Shown here: positions 44,209 through 51,270 of the stretch, piece by piece
Position numbering within the stretch: position 1 is the stretch's first letter
How the letters are laid out: each line of letters starts with the position of its first letter
NCBI GenBank assembly: GCA_046349915.1
Contig: JAXMBL010000003.1
Location: forward strand, 186,001 to 250,000
Length of the DNA stretch: 64,000 nucleotides
Reading direction: 5' to 3'
Source of the DNA: CAIXSC01 sp046349915
GTDB taxonomy: Bacteria > Planctomycetota > Planctomycetia > Pirellulales > Pirellulaceae
Position numbers and translations under genes: made by a program
The notes under the pieces: generated by a model
The model's database searches: none
What the model saw: only the letters and a program-made list of their open reading frames with translations
Told to the model about the DNA's origin: nothing

Positions 44209-45248
44209 GCGGGAGGCCTCGGATAGGAGGACGCGGCGCCGGTTGGCGGTCCGAACATGGGCGCGAGTGGGTTGCCGACCGCGGCATAAGGCGATGGACT
44301 GGCGGGCGTGCCAAAGGGCGAGGTGGAATAGTCGGAGTTTGGTTGTACAGGTAGTGAAGCTGGCCGCACCGAGTCGGTTCGGTCGGCGACAAAGGTGCGG
44401 AAGTATAAGGCGCACAACAGCAAGTCATGACTGGTGTCAGGCATTAAGCCGAATTGGCGAATCAACGGCTCCGCTAAGTGCCGAGCCACCTCGCGCCGCC
44501 GCTCGACCGTGAAGAACCGCCGACGGTCGACATACATGGCGAGCGCTCGGGCCAGCGGGCGGCTGACAACGAAGTCCACGGGAAGGTATGCGGCCAACTG
44601 AGCCGCTCGAGGGTCTTCCAGTCGAGCGACTCCGGCGAGCCATTTTCGCTCTTCGATGATGACCATCGTCCCGCATAGCAGATCCCCAAGTCGCTGAAAC
44701 CGGCGATTGAGCAACATGGTTCCCAACCCGACCAGCAATGTGGGGATCACATAAAGGTCGGGAAGCGAGTTTTCCAGATCTTGCCCAAACAACGGGTTGA
44801 ACATCTTGAGCGACAAGAAGGGAAACAGATCGGCATAGCGAAAAACGTTCCGCATCACCGCCTGCAAGCCGTTAATCGGTTGACCGCTGGTTGTCACCAC
44901 GCGGATGCCCAAGAGCCATTTGCCAGGAGTTTGGCCGTTCCAGTAAGTCTCGAAGATTCCGCCGTAGAACCAATCGAGCACAAAGCCGAGCACCAGCAGA
45001 ATGGCAACGGCGCTGCCTCCCAGAAAGTCCGCGATGGAGCGCAACGGTGGGAACAGCCAGACGGCCAAGCCGAGCAGCAGGAACAAAAGAAACCACAACA
45101 GCCCCAGCAAACTCATCCGAAAGACATAGTCGATCAGCAACGCCGGCAGCCGCCGAAAGGGCCCGGCCACCCGATAGTGAAACGCAATGTTCTCGGGCGT
45201 CACGATCTCAATCGTGTTGTCGAGCGCGGTTTCTTGGGTGTAGGCCAT
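44205..45248 (-). CDS. RDD family membrane protein, first gene of MoxR operon
   Basis: This 347-aa protein has the RDD domain near residues 15-190: 'FRRLPALLIDYVFRMSLLGLLWFLLFLLLGLAVWLF', 'FVLDWFYGGIFETYWNGQTPGKWLLGIRVVTTSGQPI' and 'MLLNRRFQRLGDLLCGTMVI'. The rest is cytoplasmic with a Pro/Ser-rich end ('FGTPASPSPYAAVGNPLAP'). The gene opens a seven-gene run that ends at 37030; all junctions overlap by 1-14 bp. The promoter should lie in 45249-45500, which I could not define further. Confidence 0.9.
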   Translation of the reverse strand: MAYTQETALDNTIEIVTPENIAFHYRVAGPFRRLPALLIDYVFRMSLLGLLWFLLFLLLGLAVWLFPPLRSIADFLGGSAVAILLVLGFVLDWFYGGIFETYWNGQTPGKWLLGIRVVTTSGQPINGLQAVMRNVFRYADLFPFLSLKMFNPLFGQDLENSLPDLYVIPTLLVGLGTMLLNRRFQRLGDLLCGTMVIIEERKWLAGVARLEDPRAAQLAAYLPVDFVVSRPLARALAMYVDRRRFFTVERRREVARHLAEPLIRQFGLMPDTSHDLLLCALYFRTFVADRTDSVRPASLPVQPNSDYSTSPFGTPASPSPYAAVGNPLAPMFGPPTGAASSYPRPPA

Positions 45249-45521
45249 ACCGTCAGCGGGCGAGTGCGATGAGTCCGAAACGATGAGTCAGGGGATAGGT
45301 AGGACGAGTGGGCTGGGAGGCCCACCAGAAAAACTGCCCCTCGGCGCGGGCGCCCGCCCACGCTCGGTTTCCATTATTCGCGGGTCTCTCCCTCTACGCA
45401 AGCAAGCATCCCCCCAACCGGTCGCCAGCTTCTGAGTTTCTTGACGCCGAAAGTCGCCGTCGCTGGATTTGAGACTTAAGTCACAGCGAAGGACAAGGAT
45501 TGCCAAGACCAAGCGATCACT

Positions 45522-45654
45522 CAGGCTGTCTGCGTCCTCAACCAGACAGTCTGGCTCGTAACCAGACAGTCTGGGCTTGAAGCAGACAGTCTGGGCTTGA
45601 AGCAGACAGTCTGGGCCAGTTTCAGACAGTCTGGGCCAAAAAGCAGACAGTCTG
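45522..45654. repeat. Palindromic-site array 1 (7 x CAGACAGTCTG)
   Basis: Seven 11-bp sites CAGACAGTCTG (5-1-5 palindrome) start at 45522 (CAGGCTGTCTG, degenerate), 45543, 45563, 45583, 45603, 45623 and 45644. The spacings are 21, 20, 20, 20, 20 and 21 bp, which puts every site on about the same face of the helix. Two units are identical over 20 bp (45563 and 45583). The gap 45249-46621, in which this lies, contains no credible gene. Confidence 0.85.
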
Positions 45655-45689
45655 AGCAGTCGAGGGGGGGCCGGTCGGCCGGGGAGCAG

Positions 45690-45837
45690 AATTTGGGTGA
45701 GTGCGTGGAAAGCGTCGATTGGGTGGTTTGTGGCTTAGTTGGTTGTTTGGGGTGTTTGGGTGTGGTGGGTTTGATGGGGTGATTTGGTTGTGTGGTGTTA
45801 TCGGCGTGTTTGGGGGGGGGGAGGGGTATTTGGGTGT
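45690..45837 (+). other. G/T-rich tract after array 1
   Basis: About 150 bases consist almost only of G and T on the plus strand, with G-runs of 3-9 (for example GTTTGGGGTGTTTGGGTG and a run of nine G near 45811). This is a strong strand asymmetry with G-quadruplex potential. A second tract follows array 2. Confidence 0.7.
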
Positions 45838-45932
45838 CGCGTGCCACAGCACGCTCCGCCATAGCAGGAGTGCACCATGCAGTTTCGTTAAAGGCCCGAG
45901 AATGCCCATCTTGCTGTTTTCCCCAACAAATC

Positions 45933-46090
45933 CAGACAGTCTGGCGTGGGATATCAACATAATGCGACGCCGAGGCAGTTTGATCACAAAAAAGCAGACA
46001 GTCTGGGCTCCGATCCAGACAGTACTGCGCCCCGATCTAGACGGTCTGACTCCGGGGCCAGACAGTCTGGGCCGACAGTCAGACAGTCTG
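45933..46090. repeat. Palindromic-site array 2 (6 x CAGACAGTCTG and variants)
   Basis: Sites start at 45933, 45995, 46016 (degenerate, CAGACAGTACTG), 46038 (TAGACGGTCTG), 46059 and 46080. The last five are 21-22 bp apart and the first is 62 bp from the second, close to three turns of the same period. The units between the sites differ from those of array 1, so the palindrome itself is what is conserved. Confidence 0.82.
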
Positions 46091-46129
46091 GGACTCGAAA
46101 AGACCGATCCCCCACGGGGAAAGTAGGTC

Positions 46130-46230
46130 TGGGAGGAAGGGGTAGACGGCGTTAAATGGGGTGTTTGGTGTTGATTTGGCGGTTTTGTGTGAACTGGTGA
46201 ATGGGGGGTGGGAGGAAGGGGGGAAGGGCG
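46130..46230 (+). other. G-rich tract after array 2
   Basis: This is a G/T-rich stretch with G-runs (GGGAGGAAGGGG, ATGGGGTGTTTGG, GGGGGGTGGGAGG). It has the same orientation and place relative to array 2 as the tract after array 1. The rest of the gap to 46621 contains a pair of dispersed palindromes and nothing else that I recognise. Confidence 0.6.
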
Positions 46231-46425
46231 AGATCGGCTGCGGTGCGACCGCAGAAATGTTGGGCGCCCCTCTTTCGACGACGGACCGCTCAGATCACTC
46301 CGCGGACCGCTGTCATTTAGTTGCAGGGCAGTGGCTAAACGTCGCGGCTAATGTGCTTTGTCACGGCCAAGAATGACGCGCGCCAAGATGTGGAAACGGA
46401 CAACATGATTGTCTGCATGACCCGA

Positions 46426-46482
46426 ACCGACGGACTGGAAGTCCGTCGTACGCTGGATCGACGGACTAGAAGTCCGCCGTAC
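46426..46482 (-). repeat. Dispersed palindrome, direct pair (copies 12-13)
   Basis: Copies at 46426-46451 and 46456-46482 are in reverse orientation with only 4 bp between them. Copy 13 has one changed base in the right arm (AGTCCGCCGTAC). Confidence 0.75.
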
Positions 46483-46621
46483 CTCCGTTCTTGATACGGG
46501 TGCGCCGCTTGTGAGTCGGCACACTGGTCGGCTAGACTTCCGCGCTCGAACGCACCATGCTTGTTCCACTGCGAAGTACATCCATCGAAGACTGTTCTAG
46601 GGAATGCGAGGTTTAAGGCTC

Positions 46622-47353
46622 ATGGATCTGCAAGGTAAATCGGCGTTGGTTACGGGAGGCGCCACGGGGATCGGGTGGGGGATTGCCGAGGCATTGGCGG
46701 CGGCGGGCTGCCGTGTCGCGATCACAGGACGCCGGCCCGAGGTGCTCCAAGCAGCGGCTGCCTCCTGGAAGGGGACGCCCGCGATCCAGTACCAGGTCTG
46801 TGATGTGGCGAATCGCGAGAGTGTTCGCGATCTGTTTCAGTGGGCCGAGTCCGCTCTCGGGCCGCTCGACATTCTCGTCAACTCAGCAGGAACCAACATT
46901 AAGACTCGTTCGCTGGCCGAGATGCTCCCTGAACAGTGGGACGAAGTGATGGCGATCAATGCCACGGGCGTCTACAACTGCATGTACTACGCTCTCCCCG
47001 GAATGCGAACTCGCCGCGACGGACTCATCATCAACATCTCGTCGATCTCGGGCAAACGAGCCGCTCCGCTGGGCGGAGTCGCCTACGATGCGTCGAAGTT
47101 CGCCGTCACCGCACTGACCACGGCCGCTTGGAATGAAGAAGCCGCCAACGGGATTCGCATCACGAATATTTTCCCGGGGGAAGTGAATACGCCCATCCTG
47201 GAGAAGCGACCGGCGCCGGTGAGCGAAGAGCGTAAAGCGAAGATGCTGCTACCGGCCGATATCGCGGACATGGTGCTCGCCATCGCGCGACTCCCCGCCC
47301 GTGCTCACATTCCAGAATTGATCATCAAACCGTCCGCTCAAGAGTACATCTAA
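46622..47353 (+). CDS. Short-chain dehydrogenase/reductase
   Basis: The ATG at 46622 gives 243 aa of classical SDR type. The NAD(P)-binding motif is 'TGGATGIGWGIAEAL', followed by 'NSAG', the catalytic Ser in 'INISSISGKRAAP' and the catalytic Tyr/Lys in 'YDASKFAV'. Arg in 'ITGRRPE' after strand 2 suggests preference for NADP(H), but this is weak evidence. The substrate is unknown; fabG-like and sugar or polyol dehydrogenases share this pattern. It converges with the oxidoreductase genes across a terminator hairpin. Confidence 0.93.
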   Translation: MDLQGKSALVTGGATGIGWGIAEALAAAGCRVAITGRRPEVLQAAAASWKGTPAIQYQVCDVANRESVRDLFQWAESALGPLDILVNSAGTNIKTRSLAEMLPEQWDEVMAINATGVYNCMYYALPGMRTRRDGLIINISSISGKRAAPLGGVAYDASKFAVTALTTAAWNEEAANGIRITNIFPGEVNTPILEKRPAPVSEERKAKMLLPADIADMVLAIARLPARAHIPELIIKPSAQEYI

Positions 47354-47389
47354 ACGGCTACTCGGATGGAGGCTGGCGGCGAGACCTGA

Positions 47390-47418
47390 GGGAATCGTCC
47401 ACGATAAGGACGATTCCC
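47390..47418. terminator. Bidirectional terminator hairpin
   Basis: Perfect 11-bp stem GGGAATCGTCC (47390-47400), 7-nt loop and GGACGATTCCC (47408-47418), located between the convergent SDR gene and the oxidoreductase beta gene. No T-run follows; the stem alone supports the call. Confidence 0.7.
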
Positions 47419-47519
47419 CCAATCATGACCTCGGTGGGCTCAACTTTTCCCCAGGACGAACTTGCGGTGCATGTCGATCCCGCCTCGTCTTCCGCCCCTA
47501 ACGCGTTCTCCATGCCTAC

Positions 47520-48536
47520 TCAAGTCACGGTCCAGGTTTCCGCCGACGCGAACATTTTTTCCAGGCTTCCCTCGCCTCGCTTGCTACGAGCTTCGCTGAC
47601 CTGCCGAGCCAGCTCACGTTCGTACCGTGGACGCTCGACATCTCTCAACACCCCGATTGGCTCGGGGAGATCGGGATAGCGCATGCGACTCAGCATGTAA
47701 GCCAGCGTTGGTTGCTCGGCTCGTTCGTCATGCACCAAGAGATCCGCCTCGGAGTATTCCTGGCCTAATTCCACCGCTCGCAGGGCGCCTTGATCGAGCA
47801 CAATCCCACGGTTGCGTCCATTGCCGAACCGCAGCGGCTTGCCCTGCTCGAGTTCCACGAGATGATCGGCCTTCACCTCTTTATCGGTCACGTAGTCATA
47901 CGCCCCGTCGTTAAAGACGTTGCAGTTCTGATACACCTCGACGAAGGCCGTCCCTTGATGTTCGGCGGCTCGTCGCAACACCTCGCCCAAATGCTTGATG
48001 TGCACGTCAATCGATCGCGCGACAAAAGTCGCTTCACACGCTAACGCTAACGTAAGCGGATTCAGGGGATAGTCGATCGCGCCCATCGGGCTGCTCTTCG
48101 TCACTTTCCCCAACGGCGAAGTCGGTGAGTATTGTCCTTTGGTGAGACCATAGATGCGGTTGTTGAACATCACGATCTTGAGATCGAGATTGCGTCGAAT
48201 CGCGTGAATGAAGTGGTTTCCGCCGATGCTTAATGCATCCCCGTCGCCCGTGATCACCCAGACTTGCAGGTCGGGGCGAGCACACTTCAGTCCCGAAGCT
48301 ATGGCCGGCGCTCGACCATGAATTCCATGGATGCCGTAAGTATTCATGTAGTAGGGAAAGCGGCTCGAGCAGCCGATCCCCGAGACGAAAACGATGTTCT
48401 CGCGGGCAATGCCTTGTTGGGCGAGCACCTTCTTCATTTGGGCGAGGATGGAGTAATCGCCGCAACCAGGGCACCAACGAGTGTCTTGGTCGCTGGCGAA
48501 ATCGTTCGGGGCGAGTACCGGGAGTTCCGTGCTCAT
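47520..48536 (-). CDS. 2-oxoacid:ferredoxin oxidoreductase, beta subunit
   Basis: The start at 48536 gives 338 aa; longer frames add 115 implausible residues. 'TRWCPGCGDYSIL' holds the conserved Cys pair, 'VSGIGCSSRFPYYM' is next, and 'WVITGDGDALSIGGNHFIHAIRRNLDLKIVMFNNRIYGLT' is the TPP-binding motif. With the alpha subunit it oxidises a 2-oxoacid (2-oxoglutarate or pyruvate) to the acyl-CoA and reduces ferredoxin. The C-terminal extension of about 80 residues is found in the KorB/OorB branch. Confidence 0.94.
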   Translation of the reverse strand: MSTELPVLAPNDFASDQDTRWCPGCGDYSILAQMKKVLAQQGIARENIVFVSGIGCSSRFPYYMNTYGIHGIHGRAPAIASGLKCARPDLQVWVITGDGDALSIGGNHFIHAIRRNLDLKIVMFNNRIYGLTKGQYSPTSPLGKVTKSSPMGAIDYPLNPLTLALACEATFVARSIDVHIKHLGEVLRRAAEHQGTAFVEVYQNCNVFNDGAYDYVTDKEVKADHLVELEQGKPLRFGNGRNRGIVLDQGALRAVELGQEYSEADLLVHDERAEQPTLAYMLSRMRYPDLPEPIGVLRDVERPRYERELARQVSEARSKRGEGSLEKMFASAETWTVT

Positions 48537-48592
48537 GGAATGAAATCCTGCATCAGAATAAGAGAGGAAAAACGTGCCACAGGCCGACCCGC

Positions 48593-50458
48593 TTACGAAG
48601 CGAGTTCGCCGCGAATTCGTTCTACCAATTCCTGCACCGCGAAAGGGCGTCCCTTGATCTTGTTGAAACCTCGCGCGTCCACCAAGAAGCGGCCGCGCAC
48701 AAGCAACGAGAGCTGACCGGCGTTCAACTCCGGTACGAGCACTCGCCGATAGCTCTTCAGCACCCGCTCCAAGTTCTCTGGGAACGGATTGAGCCACCGC
48801 AAATGAGCATGTGCGACCGAGAGCCCTTCGGCTTGGCACTTCTCGACCGCCGTCTTGCATGCGCCGTAAGTTCCTCCCCAACTCAACACCAACAAGTCGC
48901 CCTGATCGGGGCCCAGAACTTCGAGCGGGCCGACCAGGGGCGCGATGTTGGCGACCTTGGCGGCTCGAACACGAGTCATATGCTCGTGATTATCGGCGTC
49001 GTAGCTGATGTTGCCGGTGCCGTCCTGTTTTTCCAGTCCGCCAATACGGTGCATCAGGCCCGCCGTGCCGGGAATCGCCCAAGGACGCGCCAACAACTCG
49101 TCCCGACTATAAGGCAAAAAGTGCTCATCCAAGTCCTGAGGCGGCGCATGCTCGATGGGGATTCGAGGCAACTCCGAGACCTCGGGAATCCGCCAGGGCT
49201 CCGCTCCGTTCGCCAGATAACCGTCCGACAGAATGATCACCGGGATCATCAACCGAGTAGCGATCCTCCACGCTTCGATCGCCACATGGAAGCAGTCCGA
49301 CGGGCTGCGAGCCGCGATGATCGGCAACGGCGACTCGCCGTTGCGTCCATACATCACCTGCAACAGGTCGGATTGCTCGGTTTTCGTTGGCAACCCGGTG
49401 CTCGGCCCGCCTCGCTGCACGTCAATGATCAGCAGGGGGAGTTCAAGCATCATCGCCAACCCCATGGCCTCGCCTTTGAGCGCTATTCCCGGTCCGCTCG
49501 AACACGTGACTCCCATCGAACCGCCATACGAGGCGCCAATGGCCACGCAAATCGCGGCGATTTCATCCTCGGCCTGAAATGTCTTCACTCCAAAATTCTT
49601 GTGCCGACTCAACTCGTGCAAAATGTCACTCGCCGGCGTAATCGGGTAGGTGCCGTAGACCAACTCCTTGCCGCTCAGGTGAGCCGCCGCGACGAGGCCC
49701 CAGGCGAGCGCCTGATTGCCCATGATGTTGGTGTATCGTCCCGGAGGCAGCTTGGCCGGCTCCACCACAAAACTGCTGGCAATGGCGTCGGTCGTCTCGC
49801 CATAGTTCCAACCCGCCTGTAACGCTCGACGGTTCGCTTCGGCCACTTCTTCCTTGCCCTTGAACTTCTCCTCAATGTAGCGCAGCGTGGGGTCGAGCGA
49901 TCGCCCGTACAGCCAATACAGCAATCCCATGGCGAAGAAATTGCGGCACCGATCCGCCTCCTTCACCCCCAACCCCAAACCTTTCACCGCCTCGCGGGTG
50001 AGTTTCGTGATCGAGACCTTGAAGAGCTGGTAGCCTTCTAGGCTGTCGTTGTCGAGCGGATTCTGGTCGTAGTTGGCGAGCTTCAGACCCTTGGCGTCGA
50101 ACGCGTCCTCGTCGACCACCAGCACGCCGCCCTTCTGTAAGTCGCCAAGATTCGCCTTGAGCGCCGCCGGATTCATGGCGATGAGCGCGTCAAGTCGGTC
50201 GCCTGGCGTGAAAATCTCGTGCGACGAGAAATGAACCTGATAGCCGCTGACTCCGGCAAGCGTGCCGCGAGGCGCACGAATCTCGGCCGGAAAATCAGGG
50301 AAAGTCGCGACATCGTTTCCCAGGAGCGCCGATGTGCTGGTGAACTGAGTGCCCGCGAGTTGCATCCCGTCGCCGGAATCGCCCGCGAGCCGAACCGTGG
50401 CCCCTTCTTTCGGAATCACTCGCTTCTGTGAGGGGTCACTACCTAGAGCCGTAGACAT
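48593..50458 (-). CDS. 2-oxoacid:ferredoxin oxidoreductase, gamma-alpha fused subunit
   Basis: This 621-aa protein begins with a gamma domain ('TVRLAGDSGDGMQLAGTQFTSTSALLG', about residues 20-190) joined to the alpha pyrimidine domain ('YGTYPITPASDILHELS', 'GASYGGSMGVTCSSGPGIALKGEAMGLAMMLELPLLIIDVQRGGPSTGLPTKTEQSDLL'). It ends in the alpha C-terminal domain. Substrate specificity cannot be settled, but the KorA-like pattern favours 2-oxoglutarate. The stop is 56 bp before the beta gene start, so the two form one unit. Confidence 0.94.
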   Translation of the reverse strand: MSTALGSDPSQKRVIPKEGATVRLAGDSGDGMQLAGTQFTSTSALLGNDVATFPDFPAEIRAPRGTLAGVSGYQVHFSSHEIFTPGDRLDALIAMNPAALKANLGDLQKGGVLVVDEDAFDAKGLKLANYDQNPLDNDSLEGYQLFKVSITKLTREAVKGLGLGVKEADRCRNFFAMGLLYWLYGRSLDPTLRYIEEKFKGKEEVAEANRRALQAGWNYGETTDAIASSFVVEPAKLPPGRYTNIMGNQALAWGLVAAAHLSGKELVYGTYPITPASDILHELSRHKNFGVKTFQAEDEIAAICVAIGASYGGSMGVTCSSGPGIALKGEAMGLAMMLELPLLIIDVQRGGPSTGLPTKTEQSDLLQVMYGRNGESPLPIIAARSPSDCFHVAIEAWRIATRLMIPVIILSDGYLANGAEPWRIPEVSELPRIPIEHAPPQDLDEHFLPYSRDELLARPWAIPGTAGLMHRIGGLEKQDGTGNISYDADNHEHMTRVRAAKVANIAPLVGPLEVLGPDQGDLLVLSWGGTYGACKTAVEKCQAEGLSVAHAHLRWLNPFPENLERVLKSYRRVLVPELNAGQLSLLVRGRFLVDARGFNKIKGRPFAVQELVERIRGELAS

Positions 50459-50995
50459 AGACTCTCCCTCGGCCGCCTAACGGCCGGACAAGCTACCAAC
50501 GACGAAGCCAGAGAACGACGCGATGCGGACCCGCGACTCGCGACTCGCCCCGATCGGGAGGATGATCAATGCGGGACCATGCATCCCTTTGGATGGCAAT
50601 TCGCGTACCATGAACGCAAGTCGGCGATTCATAGGTATAAAGCCCGGATCTAGCCAATTTTTGCGTGCGAATTTGGCACGGAGGGTGTGCAGGTACGCAC
50701 GGTTAATGCGCGGCTTAATTGGACAGCGCCAGGTTCGCCGAGCTCACAGCCGCAAGACACGGAAGGTCGTGGACCGCGAATCGGGACGGGGGAGGAAGCC
50801 GTTAGGCGTCATTGCCTTGACTCGGATTTGCCCCCGCTCAGGCAACCATGGCCAGTTGCTTACAACGAACACATCTCCGACCAACCATTCGTCCGATTCG
50901 CGGTGTCATCACTCTTGAATGAGCCTAGATTGAGTGCCTCGGCCATTTTCTAGAAACCTAGTTCGGACAGTCTGATCCGATGAGTGAGGATCAGT

Positions 50996-51057
50996 GAAGA
51001 TCAGTGTTCCCTTTTCTTGAGCACGGGGCGGGACGATTTCTGGGAACACTCATCTTC
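50996..51057. repeat. Inverted repeat, 16-bp arms with one mismatch
   Basis: GAAGATCAGTGTTCCC (50996-51011) pairs with GGGAACACTCATCTTC (51042-51057) across a 30-nt loop, with one mismatch. ATCAGTG is also repeated just before the left arm and its complement CACTGAT lies beyond the right one. It may be a structured RNA or a terminator of an unseen transcript; no gene is next to it. Confidence 0.6.
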
Positions 51058-51230
51058 GCTAATCGTCACTGATGGAATTCCTTTTCGAGCGAAGAGAAAT
51101 CGTCGTCTTATCGATGTTCGCTCACGGAGCGATCCATGCCGTCGCCGTCGATTGCTCGATCAGTTTTAAGTACTCACCTTGTAACCGGTTATAGTTGACT
51201 CAAACGGATAAACCTGGCGCTGTCCAATTA

Positions 51231-51256
51231 ATCGACGGACTAGAAGTCCGTCGTAC
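51231..51256 (-). repeat. Dispersed palindrome, single copy 14
   Basis: ATCGACGGACTAGAAGTCCG followed by TCGTAC, 15 bp beyond the stop of the DUF1549/DUF1553 gene. Confidence 0.75.
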
Positions 51257-51270
51257 GTTGGGAAGCGGCC

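Larger units (their letters stand above)
50459..51270. other. 812-bp gap between oxidoreductase and DUF1549/DUF1553 genes
   Basis: No credible gene is visible here; the longest frames look like chance. It holds a degenerate CAGACAGTCTG-like site (CGGACAGTCTG, 50965-50975), a long inverted repeat at 50996-51057 and a single dispersed palindrome copy at 51231-51256. The promoter of the korA-like gene should lie near 50460-50600. Confidence 0.5.

Noticed and set aside
45522..46090. CRISPR array
   Set aside because: The repeat is an 11-bp palindrome and the intervals are only 9-11 bp, far shorter than CRISPR spacers; no cas genes are near.
45521..46155. Frames with repeated 'QTVW' or 'RQSG' peptides
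   Set aside because: They come from the CAGACAGTCTG palindrome read in different frames; they lack a start site and normal composition, so they are not genes.
47520..48881. Longer form of the oxidoreductase beta subunit
   Set aside because: The extra 115 residues overlap the alpha gene and are Arg-rich; the homologous start is at 48536.
50523..50918. Possible 131-aa gene in the gap after the korA-like gene
   Set aside because: The peptide is Arg-rich and irregular, the start has no ribosome site, and no family is recognised.
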